From assembly GCA_029961685.1 (NCBI GenBank), contig JARWKL010000004.1, positions 32,741,645-32,805,644 on the forward strand: a stretch of DNA of 64,000 nt, written 5' to 3'. Under the pieces are notes generated by a model. It was not told where the DNA came from. It saw only the letters and a program-made list of their open reading frames with translations, and did not search any database. Origin of the DNA: Aristolochia californica (taxonomy: Eukaryota; Streptophyta; Magnoliopsida; Piperales; Aristolochiaceae). Of the stretch, positions 10,871 through 22,480 are shown in pieces (positions within the stretch are counted from its first letter, which is position 1; each line of letters begins with the position of its first letter). Position numbers and translations under genes: made by a program.

Positions 10871-11664
10871 AGTTTTTTTTTTTTTTTTGAGGTGCTTTGT
10901 TTTTCTGTGGATGAGCACAGTACCTGTGCGGATGTGAATCTTCGAATTACAGCTGTGGGGTTTAATTTTTTGGATCCCTTGTATGTTGTTCGGCCACGAA
11001 CTTTAATTTTGAATTTTTTTGCTTGGTGAGTTTCTGGCCCGGGAAGCAGAGAAACACATCCGGCATCGTCTTGGCAAACTTACAGCTGGTGTGTATGAAT
11101 TTCGAGAGGGAAATTTTTTGAGGATGTCGGGATACATGGAAATTTTTTTTGAGGACCTCTGAAATTTTTTTTGGGGTGGTTGGAACTACTACAAAGCTCC
11201 ATCGACTACGCACACAATGGTGATGTGGAGAATATTGTTCCAGATGGGGCAATTGTGGCAATCACAGATCTTCCATAGCACAAGTATTTTGCGGTTGACG
11301 CAGGGGAAAGCAAGTATCGTTTAGTGGGTGTAGTTCATTATTCTCTTTTTTTGGTGCAGTATAAATTCAGAGGAAGTGGAGATCACAAACCTTGTGGTTT
11401 TCCTTGATATCATTATAGGCAAAGAATGACAAAGGTGACTCATTACGCTTGAACTGTAGCCCCAACTCATCTTTTGTTGATATCTCCAGCATTGATGATA
11501 AAAGGTATGCTTGCTGGCTAGCATCTTCTTTTAAGCCCACTGGTTATATGGGTGATGTAATTGCAGTATTTGACTACCAGTCCTCTAAAAGGGCATTTTC
11601 CCTCGTGAATCAGAAGAGTAACTATGTTACCTCGATGGTTGATCTGCATACTGACTCAACATAG
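10871..11664 (+). pseudogene. Unrecognised cargo sequence downstream of the shared leader
   Basis: The DNA differs completely from the cargo of the related element at 21363-25628. A 71-codon frame at 11449-11664 (contains DISSIDDKRYACWLASSF, GDVIAVFDYQSSKRAFSL) and an upstream piece near 11205-11330 (DGAIVAITDLP, FAVDAGESKYRLVGVV) look like cellular protein, but I do not recognise either. A pyrimidine-rich TTTTTTTGGTGCAG at 11346-11359 resembles a 3' splice site. Homopolymers of T and G near 10850-10890 break any longer frame. Confidence 0.4.
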
Positions 11665-11685
11665 GGCTTTGATTAGACTCACAAA

Positions 11686-11940
11686 TTAATAGGCATGGGC
11701 TACTTCAAGGAGATGTAAGTCTTTTCTTTCAGCTACACCATTTTGTTGAGGGGAGTAGGCACAAGATGTTTGATGAATAATGTCATTATCACAAAAAAAG
11801 GGTTGAAAATAAGTATAAAGGTATTCTTTGGCATTATCTGATTGTGTGTTACAGATAATGCCAAAGAATACCATGCCCTTAGGGTTACAAGCTTTCAAAA
11901 GGAAAAAACATAACTAGACTTACAACATCTTACATGATTA
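11686..11940 (-). pseudogene. Ty1/copia integrase fragment
   Basis: Open piece 11686-11898 reads SDNAKEYL, then HQTSCAYSPQQNGVAERK and LLEVAHA, the end of a copia integrase core. The segment encoding SDNAKEYL is duplicated in inverted orientation (11820-11872), which adds foreign residues before the motif. No other part of this element adjoins. Confidence 0.8.
11820..11872. repeat. Perfect 21-bp inverted repeat with 11-base loop
   Basis: The arm 11820-11840 (GGTATTCTTTGGCATTATCTG) is the exact reverse complement of 11852-11872. The arm sequence is ordinary copia integrase code for SDNAKEYL, so one arm is a copied inversion of the other. Confidence 0.95.
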
Positions 11941-13778
11941 CACCTTCGTGCAAACCTTATGAGAAGAGCACTTCCCTTTTATGCCACCTCCTTGATGTGG
12001 GCATGCATATTACCATGCTGCCATTTTAGGTGTCTTCCAATAGGATCAAATAATAAATTCTGCATCAAGACCGAGTCGAGTTCGAGTAATAAAACGAGTT
12101 GCTGCAATATATGTAAATCAAAACCATACTACAACAAATAAATATTGCTAGGAAGATAGCAGTAAGATCCCAGAGAAGCAGCAGCAAAATAACAACGAAG
12201 GAAAATGTCTACCAGAATACCAGCTTGATGAGAATAATGATTATTTACCAGTAATTAAAGATAACAGATAACAGTAATTGGTAGCAGTAGGATATCTTGA
12301 TAGACAACTGTAAACGAGATGAATAAGCTTGAATTAACAACAGCGAGCCTGAGAGGGAAACTCCCAAATGACTACGTCAACCAGCTAGTTATTTCATGAA
12401 GGTAAGAAATATCAACCTTCCAGGAATGATGCTGGATGATAACAGGTTGGAAATACTGCTGGAACCGGCCACGTTTTGCCAACCAAACTCCAACCGGTGA
12501 AATGACAGCAGTGATACCAACAATAGAAGCCAATTACGACATAAACTTCCGCTGTTAATGTTTGAAGGCTCGGGATGGAAATCTGACAAACTTTCTATTA
12601 TAATGAACACAATGACACAAATTTGTAGCAGTCCACAATAGAGAGGATTGGTAATGCTAGTGACTTTCCAAAGTAATCTTGATACCAGGCTCGGGAGGGA
12701 AATCAGACTAACTTTCTCTTATAATGATAGCAATGAAATTGGACAGCAATGACACGGATTTGCAGCAGTCAACAACAGAGAGGATTGGTAATGCCAGTGA
12801 AGGCAATCAATCTGGTTGGCAATGTTCAACTGGGATCAACAACTGCAAGAATCAGCAACTTTCATCAACATTCCTCTGGCTCACTTTCCTGAATGCTCAC
12901 AGAGACAGAGAAGAAATGCAAAATGAGGATGAAACTTCCACTCGGGATGAAAGTCAGACAGCAGTGCAACAACAACAATTGTAATCCCGAGCATAACAGT
13001 AGAAGAATCTGAGTTGAACTTCTCTGACCATAAGCAGCGATTCAAACAATGACTCAGCCAATTCCTGAGCATAATAGAAGTTCAGTTCAAATTTTTTGGC
13101 CATAAGAAGTGATTCAAACAGAAGCTAAACGAAGTGGAATCAGCAGAATACGATCAACAGAGTATACCATCAGGTTGATGCCAGACCGAAGAGAAGAGAT
13201 AGAAGTCACTGAATGCCAATTGATAGAGAAGCAAATGCCAGAGAAATTGAAGATGATACCGATCAAACAATACCAATAAATTGATAACAAAGGTAGAGTA
13301 AACAATGTCGATCGAAGTCTTATAAAAAACAGAGATATCAAGTTACTCACTGAGTTCTGAGTTTCAATAGTTTCGAGTTGATACCAATAACTCGGAATGG
13401 ACAAATTCCCTTTTCTTGAAATCAACACTAAATGAGTCTCAGGAACAAGAGTTAGACCCTTCAACCCAAGAACAAGAGTCCTATCAGCCCCACGGTGGGT
13501 GGCAACTCAAACTTCACAAGACATACCTACCTTGAGAGCAGCTGTTTGAGCCACATCTAGAATCGAAAGCAATTGAATGAGACATGATACACATCCGTCT
13601 CAACTCAGCAGCAAGGACAACAAAGAATGATCAAAGAAAAGATACAATCAACAACAAGGTAGCAACCATCAAAGACAACAAATAAATCAACGTTGTAAAC
13701 CAACGAGATACCATCAACAAGTTTGGAATTCTAAAAAACCCGCAACTGTGAGTCCTGAAAATCAATGCTTTGATACCA
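11941..13778 (-). mobile_element. Internal region of a non-coding copia-like element (family Z)
   Basis: Nothing coding is recognisable. The right end has a primer site (GCTTTGATACCA at 13767-13778, + strand) next to an LTR. Local duplications: 12571-12660 recurs diverged at 12690-12800 (GGAAATC, ACTTTCT, ATAATGA, AGAGAGGATTGGTAATGC). 12990-13050 recurs at 13066-13115 (GAGCATAA, GAAGTTCAGTT, GATTCAAACA). DNA like its right end reappears at 50520-50700. Confidence 0.5.
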
Positions 13779-14021
13779 TGTTGATTTTAAGGACTCCATG
13801 GATTACATCTTGAGTAAAGAAGAAAACACACATTGGGGGACAAAAGAAGAAGAAGAATAGAGTTGTGAACTTTATCCAAACCCTTCCCCTTAAGCTCTAT
13901 TTATAAATGATAAAAATATAATATTATAATTATACCATTCACCCTAGTAAGAGTGAAGAAGAGACTTAAAATATAAACTAATTACATTAATGACACTCTA
14001 ATTATATCATATCTTCCAACA
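13779..14021 (-). mobile_element. LTR of family Z element (5', minus strand)
   Basis: It starts TGTTGATTTTAAGGACTCC immediately after the primer site and ends CTTCCAACA. It has a TATTTATAAATG box near 13908. No partner LTR is found to the left. Confidence 0.65.
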
Positions 14022-14033
14022 AGCATTTTCTCT

Positions 14034-14280
14034 CTACCCTAAATCCTAATTAAAGTATAATTAATCCTAAATAAACTCTACCCTAAACCCTAACCCTAAA
14101 ACTAAACCATAACCATAAACCCTAATCTTGACCCTATACTCTAACCATAAACCAACCCTAATCTATACCCTAACACTAAACCCAAATCCTAAACCAAACC
14201 TTAAACCCTAAACCTTACCTTAACCCTAATTCTCTAATTCTAATCCTAAACCCTAACCCTAACCCAAACCCTAAACCCTA
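14034..14280. repeat. Degenerate interstitial telomere-like repeat (CCCTAAA)
   Basis: About 247 bases of CCCTAAA, CCCTAA and close variants (TCCTAAA, CCATAAA), with the best runs near 14083-14100 and 14248-14280. The C-rich strand is the + strand throughout. It lies exactly between two LTRs (13779-14021 and 14282-14611). Confidence 0.9.
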
Positions 14281-14281
14281 C

Positions 14282-14611
14282 TGTTGAATTTTTGGAAAAG
14301 AGAAATATTTCTTTTACTCATTATAATTTGAGTAAAATGAGCCTCTATTTATAATAGAGGAAACAAGCAGAATCCATCTAGAATTAAACTACCCTTGTTC
14401 TATTTACATCCAAAGTTAAACACAAAAAGATAAGTCTAAAAAAATTAAACAACTGAATATAAATAGAAGATTACTAAAACACCTTTACCTTAGACGCTTT
14501 TGTGAGACCTCCTCATAAGAGACTCCTGTAAGACTACCATATTTATTCTAGCTCTGTGAGATTTCTTACTGTGAGAGTCAGGTAAGACTCTTCCATATAT
14601 GCTCTTCAACA
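14282..14611 (-). mobile_element. 3' LTR of a non-coding copia-like element
   Basis: It starts TGTTGAATTTTTGG and ends CTCTTCAACA. The tract CTCCCCCTCAAGTTGGAG (a polypurine tract on the minus strand) follows at once, as in copia elements. TATA palindrome at 14342-14360. Confidence 0.8.
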
Positions 14612-16360
14612 CTCCCCCTCAAGTTGGAGTTAATAACTTCAGATTGCAATAAAAAAAGATTTTTGGTCTTCAATTTTATTTTATTAAAATTTTTTTATTC
14701 ACATATGCTTTTATGCTCTCCCATTCTTGAATATTTTGGTTATATAAAAATTATCAAAACATGTGGAACAAAATACCTCTTTCTTGCACAGCTTCTTCTA
14801 CTTCCCCCGTCAAGTTGGGGAACAAAAGGACATAGAGACCCAATTTGGAAAAAACACAATGTGGGAAAAGAAAATCACTTCTAGTCATACGACAAAGCTA
14901 TAAATATTAGTCAAAATGGTAATAGTCTGAAGCACACTCCGCTCAATTTTACAAGTGGAAAAATTGCCCAACTTTAGGGCTTAACAAAGAGACCACTCAC
15001 TTTTTAAGGGTAGCTCAAACACAAATCACCTCTTACGTGAAGAATAAAAGACTTGACCAAATCTAGATATTGGGCACATTCCTATACTTTTTAGGTAGTG
15101 GGTGTAGGCATTGCTCAGAAGGGATGAAAACACAAGACGAAAAATTGAATAAATACTAAAGGAAAACAACTTTAACTGGAAGGAGGTGACTATGCAACAC
15201 TCATACATCCAAATGAATCTAGAATATAAATCTTTTTTTTTTTTGAAAAGCTAGGGGAGACTATAATGGTAGAGATTCATAAACTTGACCAAGTATAACG
15301 TTTTTTGGGGGTGACCCAATTTTCTGAGTTGATGATGTGTAAGATACACAACCAAGTAACAAAAAAATCTTAAACTTGAAAACAACTTCAAAGCAGGAAA
15401 TTTTTGCATACCTTGAACGAGCACATCGTGGAGTGATTAATTTTGACAAAAACTCTTTGATTAGAAGAGAAATTTGGCTAAAAATCAGGATTCTAGGAGA
15501 AAAGGTATGCCAATGCATGGAGAGATAATAGGAGAGAAAATAGGGAAAAAGAAAGATTTTTGGTTGAACTAATCTTTAGTACTTCTGATATCAATATCTC
15601 CCCCAATATAGATCAAAATCACAAACTATTTGTTGGTTAAGAAACTAGACCCAAAGAGATTAAAATTTATTACCAAATTTGATATCAAAATCTCTGTTTT
15701 TGAATCTTTTTAATATCTCCTTTCATATAGATCAGATTGACATGAAATTTTATCCTTACGAATCTATAATTCGATAAATTTCATTAAAGTATAATATTTA
15801 TTCATAAAATATACTTCTTTTGAGGGAAAAGATCTGATAGATTTTGGGCCCTGTAATTTGGCCAAACTGAATACTCTTTCTTCTTTGGTCAACATGACTA
15901 TTGACTTTTTAAAGATCGATATCTCCCTCTAGAAAACTCAGATTGAGAATTGGTTGGATAAGTAAGAAAAATACTTATAGAAATTTATTTTTATACATAA
16001 TTCTCCTCATAAAGTCTCGTTCTTGATGGTATAAGATGGCTCAAAAGATGAAACTTTCTACTACTACTTGAACCTCTCTGTAGTCTAACCTTTACAACTT
16101 CAAATATCAATTTCTATTTGTAGAAAACTCAGATTTCAAAATTCATTTTTATTTGGAAAGTAGATTTGAAGATATTTCCATCAATATATAATTTTCAATA
16201 TGAAAATTTCAGTATAGAGGTGAGAATGCCAAGAAATAACTGGAACTAAGACATGAAAAAAAGAAAATGATAGAATACGAACCCAAACTACTAGTGATGA
16301 TAGATAAAAAAGGATCACATTATCTCAGTGAGTTGGTCGAGTCAACTCGCTCTGATACCA
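14612..16360 (-). mobile_element. Internal region of the non-coding copia-like element, with primer site
   Basis: About 1.7 kb with no coding frame. Two pyrimidine tracts lie at 14612-14629 and 14800-14818. The primer site GCTCTGATACCA is at 16349-16360 against the 5' LTR. Homology to 4691-6609 shows that both belong to one non-autonomous family, presumably moved by copia enzymes from elsewhere. Confidence 0.65.
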
Positions 16361-16580
16361 TAATAAATTTTAATAAAAAATAAATACTTCTCTAAAAGTA
16401 CAATAAGCCTCTATATATAATAGAGGGAACAAGTAGAATCCTATTACCATTAAACTACCCTTGTCCCAGTTACATCGAAAGTTAAATATTAAAGATAAGT
16501 TCAAAAAGAATTGAATAACTGAATATAAATAGAATACTAATATAACTAAAACACCGTTAACTGAGAATCTTTTGAGAGAC
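16361..16580 (-). mobile_element. 5' LTR of the non-coding copia-like element, truncated
   Basis: It matches 14282-14500 (TATA palindrome at 16408-16426, AGATAAGTTCAAAAAG). It is cut at 16580 where the Athila-like LTR begins, so about 110 bases are missing. Confidence 0.75.
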
Positions 16581-17840
16581 TGGGGTGCTGTTGCAGGCAA
16601 CCAAAAATAAAACTTATACTCCTAAAAATATATGTAGTAGTGCGAGTAAGGATCGATCCCACGAAGAGTGATTAGGCTACTTTTATGCTCCGTTGAAAAG
16701 GATAGGGGGGTTTGAGTATAACAAAAACACTTTTGAAAGAAAACAACTTAGAAAAAATTCAAATTAAAAGAATCAAAATCAATCAAAAGAACAAACCTTG
16801 GACTAAGTCAACATCCACCATCGGAATTTTACAACTGATCATCGATGCAAGCATATATCAATTCACACTTGACTATTCACCATTGGAACTATCTTCCTAT
16901 CTCTCCTTTCATAGTTAATTAGAAAACAAGCGATCCAATTAACCCTAACTACTAAACAACCCAACATAAGCGCTAAAGGTTTAATCTTGCAGCAGCCTTA
17001 AGAATTAGAGAGATCGACGAAGCTAAATAACACAAGCACAAGCGGCTGCATTTAATTTATTCCAGTGTTCTTCTCAAGATTTAATAATTCTTGACGTAGC
17101 AAATCATCAAATCTCGATTGCTTCACAGGTTAGAGAGATGAAACAATTACAGATCTGACATCTAACCTAGCAGTAGATTGCAACTAGTAATAAACTAGTA
17201 GGCCTCCTAGTAATTAAATGAGACAATCATGAATGAAAATTTTAGAAGAACGTCGCATACTCAAAACATAAATTGAACGGTGAAAATAAATTAGATCTTA
17301 TAGTTGTATTGATACCGAAGCTTCAGTTTCCTTTGACCAAGTCTGAAAGTTTAGCCACGTAGGGCAATGAAGAAATCTGAAAAAAAAAAACTGAGAAAAG
17401 AGAGAGGAAAAGCTGGAGAAGAGAAAATGAGGTCTGGGGTGCCGAACTCCTTTTCTCCTTTATTCTCCTTCTATCTCCCGGTTTAGGGCTTTTCTTTTCG
17501 TGCATCCTGTTTGGGTCACAGTGCACGTGCCACGACTTCAAGCCAGGTTTCGACCTGGATTAAGCCCGTATTGCTCAAAATTGAAACCACAAAAGTTTTA
17601 GTAAGTTTCGTTTTAATTCTATAGAATCTTGAATCATCTCCATCCGAGCTCAGATGAAAGAGTTATTACCAGATTACTAAGAAATGTTGAAACTGTTCAG
17701 AATCGCCCAATTAACTTCGTTTTGCACGCTTCCATTTGCATACTAAATCAAAATATAAGAATAATGAGTATATTTAGGCACAAAATAATTATTAAAGCCT
17801 TTATTAAGGGATAAAAATATGAAATTTTGTATTCTCATCA
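16581..17840 (-). mobile_element. Athila-like LTR, 3' LTR of copy B (1260 bp)
   Basis: Read on the minus strand it starts TGATGAGAATAC, after the purine tract at 17841-17853, and ends in GCACCCCA. It aligns over its length with the central LTR 26941-32197 once the nested element there is removed (1264 bp), and with copy A. Confidence 0.85.
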
Positions 17841-18950
17841 AATTCCCCCACAGTTAGCTTTTGCTCGCCCTCGGGCAAAACTCAAATACATTTTCCCTAA
17901 AACACCAAGGTTGTAACGCCATCTAAAAAAAACAACCAAGCTCTTCAAAACTTATAACATATCACGAAAAAAAATTCTTAAACAAGTTAAAATTACTTTG
18001 TAAACATTTTCATTCAAAGATGGAGTAAACTAAATAAGCAAACCCTCACAGAAATAAACACTCGACTCTCATGTGTTTGAATGGTATGTGTTTCTCTCAA
18101 ATTCATCCCGATGAAAATAATCTACCATAGGCTTGCATATCTCCTCATTCTCCACCACTCAGATCACATGCATAACACAAATCATAAGGACTTTTCAAGG
18201 GTTGTAACGGGGTTTAAAATCAAGGTGGGAAATATTTGGGAATATAGCTCAAAAGCCATCGAAACTAGTGGAACAAAAATGAATCAACTCAAGCTCGAAT
18301 ATATTAGACATGTAAAAACAATCACACAGCTCAACATTTTCTTCAATTTGTTTCTATCTTGTATAAATAGACCCCTTTCTTGGAATTTTAGGAAGAATTA
18401 TCAACACGGACAGTTTGTAACTTTAAAAGCCATTCCCTCCATCACTTCCTTTCTTCTTTTCTTTTACTCTACACCTCTTTTTTTTTTTGACTAATAATGG
18501 AACTCATGAATTAAGAATGAAAACATGTTCCATTTCACCTGTCATAGCCATACCACAAATCCAGATAGCCCCACACTCACACCCATACGAACCATAATGA
18601 TGAACAATACTCCACTAGCTCTACGACTTGGGTAAAGGATTTTTTTTTCTTTTTTTTAAATCTGTAATGTAGCACACAAAAAAAAAAACCGATAACTCTC
18701 AAAGGGTTTGAGCAAAAGGAAAAAAAAAAAATTACAAGGTAGGGTATTTGGTTTATGTAGCTTATAACAAAGAGGGCCTTAACCATGTTCATGCATGCAT
18801 GTGTCAATGTGACCTCAAAGAGAATCAAGGCAAGTTCTAGAGAAACAAATCCTTGGAAGATTATCTCTCATGAAAGAAAATAGTGAGACTAACATGGATG
18901 TGTCAGTCTAAAGGCTCAAAATCTCACCGACTTTTGTCTACCAAATTTAG

Positions 18951-19379
18951 TGTTAGGTTCTTCCCGAGCCATGGATCGAGTCACCCTTCTTTCCTCTCTT
19001 CCCTCCATGGATGCTCTTGGCGCTGGAAGAGAATTCTTGTTTCTGGAATGATGGAAATCAAATAGAACGAAGGAGATTTGAAGGAAGCTCAACCTGGACC
19101 TCAGAGGGAGAATCCGACCTAGACCTCTGAGGGAGAATCTGACCTATTTAATCTAATTTTCTAAATAATTGCTTTCTTCATTCATCTCACGTCCCTATAT
19201 AGGGAAAACATGCCACAGGCCATAAGTTCAACAAATTAAAAATAAACCCCTAATGTTCAAAAAATTGCAAATAAACCCCTAATGAATAGAAATTGCAAAT
19301 AAACCCCTAATGAATAGAAATTGAAAATAAACCCCTAATGAATAGAAATTTAAAATAAACCCCTAATGAGTCCATAACA
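18951..19379 (-). mobile_element. Chromovirus solo LTR with 5-bp duplication TTTAG
   Basis: It starts TGTTAGGTTCTTCCC and ends GTCCATAACA. TTTAG flanks both sides (18946-18950 and 19380-19384). The empty site is at 33284-33300 in copy C. It is the same family as the LTRs at 27352 and 30912. A minisatellite occupies its right part. Confidence 0.9.
19229..19372. repeat. Minisatellite of about 27 bp, five units
   Basis: Units read AAATAAACCCCTAATG followed by AATAGAAATTG or a variant. They begin near 19239, 19268, 19297, 19325 and 19353. The array lies inside the solo LTR and is not seen in the LTRs at 27352, 30912 or 60064. Confidence 0.8.
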
Positions 19380-19773
19380 TTTAGTTACTACCATCCTCAA
19401 AGAAAATAACTAGACTAATTCATTCTCAGTTGGAAGATTACCTATTCAATCATGTTATAAATCTTTCATGAGCCTAATTTAATCTTGCCCATGACATACA
19501 GAACCAAAAATCATTAAAAAACACAAAAAACCAAAGATTTTTTTTCATAATAATAATAATTATTTATTAAAAAAAAGAATTGAAACACAACCTAAATCCC
19601 CTCCCCCACACTTAGAACTTACATGGTCCCCTATGTAAGGTGCAATATAAAGAGAAGGCACAAATAACTAAAATATAAATGCAAAAATAAAGAGAAAAAG
19701 GAATGAACTCCCTGTGGGTTGCCTGCCAAGCAGCCCCTTTGTTTATTCTCGTTGGCTCGATTCAATGCTTCCA

Positions 19774-20829
19774 TAATTATGGGTCATCCCACACATAGTA
19801 TTTGGCATCACTCTTGACTTTATCTGTTTTAGCCGTAGACAAACCTGGAGGTATCATATTAATAACAAAATAATTTAGAATATTCGCATACCAAGGTAAT
19901 GTTACACTCACGGCGAGCAATTGCTCATCAGTGAACGTTTCCTGCAAATGAAGTCCATCCTGCACATGCTATTCTATTTACGGTACACTAAGTTTACTGA
20001 AGATGATCACTGGTAATGTTTCTCCATCTCCAAAGAAAACATACTTGAGGTGACTCTGGAGAGGCTTCAAATCTGGAGTGGAAGCCTGCAAAATAGAGGA
20101 TAAAGGCCTCTCGTTAGAAACAAGTAAAATAATATAAAGAACGTTACCTGACTGTTGTAACTGTGGAATATCATTAAATGCTGCAAAAGTTTCCTCCAAA
20201 TTAGAACTCACGGTTAACTCTTCAATCCCTTTCTCAAGATGCTTTCTAATGGCAACTTCCAATTCATATTTTCCATCAAGTTCAAAAACTTCTTGTGTGA
20301 AAGAATCAATCACATCAATAAAATAAATAGGATTATCATCACCAAGATATTTCATGGCATTATAAATGTTAAACCTAAAAATTTCACCATTAAATTCCAT
20401 GGTTAGTGTGCCACTATGAACATCTATCTTAGTCTTAGATGTCATTAATAATGGTCTTCCTAATAAAATAGGAGCAGTTTGGTCACCATTTTCCATATTA
20501 AGCACATAGAAATTAGTAGGGAAAATCAAATCATTAACTTGCACAAGAACGTCCTCAACTACACCCTTAGGATAGGCATTATATCTATCGGCCAATTGAA
20601 TCACGACCCTAGTTTTATTCAAAGGTCCAAGTTTTATAGAAGCATATATAGAATATGGCATGACATTAATCGAAGCTCCTAAATCTATCACGACCTTCTC
20701 AAATTTGGTGTTACCTAATGTACAAGAGATAGTAAACATACCTGGATCTTTGCACTTCGCAGGTAGTTTTCATTGAATAATTGCATAAACATTCTCCCCT
20801 ACTCTCACCTTCTCACATCCTTTAAGTTT
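19774..20829 (-). pseudogene. Athila-like protease of copy B with RT and RNase H deleted
   Basis: The sense order is the end of gag/protease (CKDPGMFTI), then the protease core VVIDLGASINVMPYSIY (DLGAS is usual in Athila), a long C-terminal part (LLGRPLL, FFGDGETLPVIIFSKL), one stop region near 19966-19977, and then ETFTDEQLLAVSV, TLPWYANILNYFV and YYVWDDP before the stop at 19777. In complete Athila pol the PVII segment precedes RT, while PWYADIVNYL lies after RNase H just before integrase. RT and RNase H are therefore missing, and integrase is missing after YYVWDDP. Copy C has the same join. Confidence 0.85.
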
Positions 20830-21362
20830 CTATTTCTTTTTAATTATGCACAGTTCTTTCAAGAATTTAGCATAACGAGGCACTTGTTTAATAGAATCTA
20901 AAAATGGAATATTTATCTCACATCTACGAAAAGTCTCATATAAATTTATTTTGCTCATATTTTCTAGAATCTGCCAAATCAGAAAGAAGCGGAAATTTAC
21001 GCTTAGGTAAGTCATCATCATTGGGAATGTTCTTGTATGCAACGACGTTTGTCTTCTTTTCTTGCTCCGACGATGTAGGGGTTGCCTTTACCGGAATCTC
21101 AACCTCTTTACCACTTCTCAAAAAGATTGCATTTGCATTTTCTCTTGGATTTACTACCGCTTGAGAGGGTAATTTCTCTGAACTTTGTGCCTCTACCCGA
21201 CTAATTGCAATTGCAATCTGACCCATTTGATTGTCCAAACTTTGAATACCGGCCCTTGTCTCCTATTAAAATTGTAAATTACTAGTGGATAGAGATTTAG
21301 CAATATGTTTTAAAGACATACCAGAATTGGAAGTTTGGCCCAGTTGTTGTCTAGGGGGATAT
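20830..21362 (-). pseudogene. Athila-like gag of copy B, C-terminal part
   Basis: It contains MGQIAIAISRVEAQSSEKLP, NPRENANAIFLRSGKEVE and, in another frame, CEINIPFLDSIKQVPRYAKF, the gag end and gag-protease linker of Athila-type elements. Frameshifts lie near 20960. The gag is split at 21362 by the element 21363-25628 and resumes at 25629. Confidence 0.8.
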
Positions 21363-21715
21363 TGTTATGTTCGGATCTAACACGGGAAGGAAGAAGATGG
21401 AAGGGAAGATCGCTATGAGGTTTGAGCTTTGGAAGGAACTCTACCTTAGGCCTCGTGAGAGGGATAACCTGACTTGTTTAATCTAGGGTTTAATCTACTG
21501 AATTTTTCTTCCCAATTCATTACCATACGATGCATACAAATAGTTCACGCCAACAAGAGTTTAGGCAAAAATTACAAAAATGCCCATGAGGCATTTTCAA
21601 CCCAAATAGCATACAACAAAAAATAAACTAAATGACTACTTAACTGACTTAGTTAGGATAATTGACTCAGCCATGGTGTCTCAGCCTGACTCGGCTCACT
21701 ATTTGGTCCATAACA
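21363..21715 (-). mobile_element. 3' LTR of the gene-capturing element
   Basis: It carries CCTTAGGCCTCGTGAGAGGG, which resembles a segment of the chromovirus LTRs near 53030 and 50166. The purine tract lies at 21716-21732. Confidence 0.85.
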
Positions 21716-21869
21716 TCTCACCCCTCCAGGAGAACGAGCCTGTCCTCGAGCTCGAAGGTAGAGCATGCCTGCCGAAACGGATCCTCTGCTGGTTATCTCT
21801 GTGAGTCGTAGGTGCCAGCTCAACCTGTATTGCTGATGTTGAAGCTAATAGGTCCCCACATGTGTCAAG

Positions 21870-22480
21870 CATGAAGAGCTGAGGCACATCATAAGGAAAC
21901 CAAACATATAAACACAACTGGCGAGCGAAGAAAGAATCCAGGAGTACCCACCCTTGTGGACTCATATTTGAGAGAGTACACTGCCGAGCATGCTACTAGA
22001 AAGAAGAGTACAAAAGATAGGTATTTCATGGAAAGGTCATCATACTCCCTGGTCTTATGAATCTTAAAAAATGCACGATCTCAAAATCTCAACTTAGGGA
22101 TCTTTCCACTCCGATCAATCTCAATGTGCAGTGCTGTCCCAATCTTCCAAAACTCAATGCAGCAACCAACCCCAGAACTGGCCAGGATCATCTAGGAAGT
22201 AACATTATCAAGTAGGTAGAGGAAAACAATCAGCTGACAGGCAAAGTGCACAACAACAGACTAGGCAGACAGGCCTGCCATTGACTTGTTTTTAGTCCAA
22301 AACTGGATATCATCTTTAAAAGCCAAGAATAGTAGCCAAAACTCAAGGAAGAAAATAGTAGGATAATAACCCTGAGACTTTTGCTGAACAATCAAGTAAT
22401 CGACAACATTTGGAGGGATTGCTTGAAGGGTGTACGTAGTAAAATCATCAGTGACAGGAAGGTGGAGAGTGCAGACTTCC
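21870..22480 (-). pseudogene. Captured CLPTM1-family gene fragment, intronless
   Basis: On the minus strand three frames read in order: VTDDFTTYTLQAIPPNVVDY, YYPTIFF, FWLLFLAFKDDIQFW, KNKSMAGLSA, CQLIVFLYLLDN, MILASSGVGCCIEFWKIG, HIEIDRSGKIPKLRF, EYDDLSMKYLS, then YSWILSSLASCVYMFGF in a shifted frame. These are consecutive parts of CLPTM1 (cleft lip and palate transmembrane protein 1) family proteins, multi-span membrane proteins found in plants. About 200 residues are covered without an intron, so an mRNA copy is likely. Stops follow GLSA (22261-22263), near NVTS and after LRF, so it is not functional. Part of the family sequence between YYPTIFF/FWLL and LAFK appears skipped. Confidence 0.8.

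Larger units (their letters stand above)
17841..19773 (-). other. Athila-like 3' noncoding region of copy B with polypurine tract
   Basis: The purine tract lies next to the LTR (AATTCCCCCACAG on +). The rest is noncoding and homologous to 1694-3178 and 32198-33684. The motif pair CCCACACTTAGAACTTAC near 19604 and TTGCCTGCCAAGCAG near 19719 ends it. A solo LTR (18951-19379) interrupts it. Confidence 0.75.

Noticed and set aside
10616..10918. Frames of about 100 codons on both strands in the leader region
   Set aside because: Homologous DNA at 24640-25337 is open in a different frame, so coding is not supported.
14034..14280. True chromosome end
   Set aside because: The repeats are degenerate and flanked on both sides by retrotransposons.
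18951..19379. Complete TRIM or MITE
   Set aside because: Ends and content match one chromovirus LTR with exact 5-bp duplications. It is a solo LTR.
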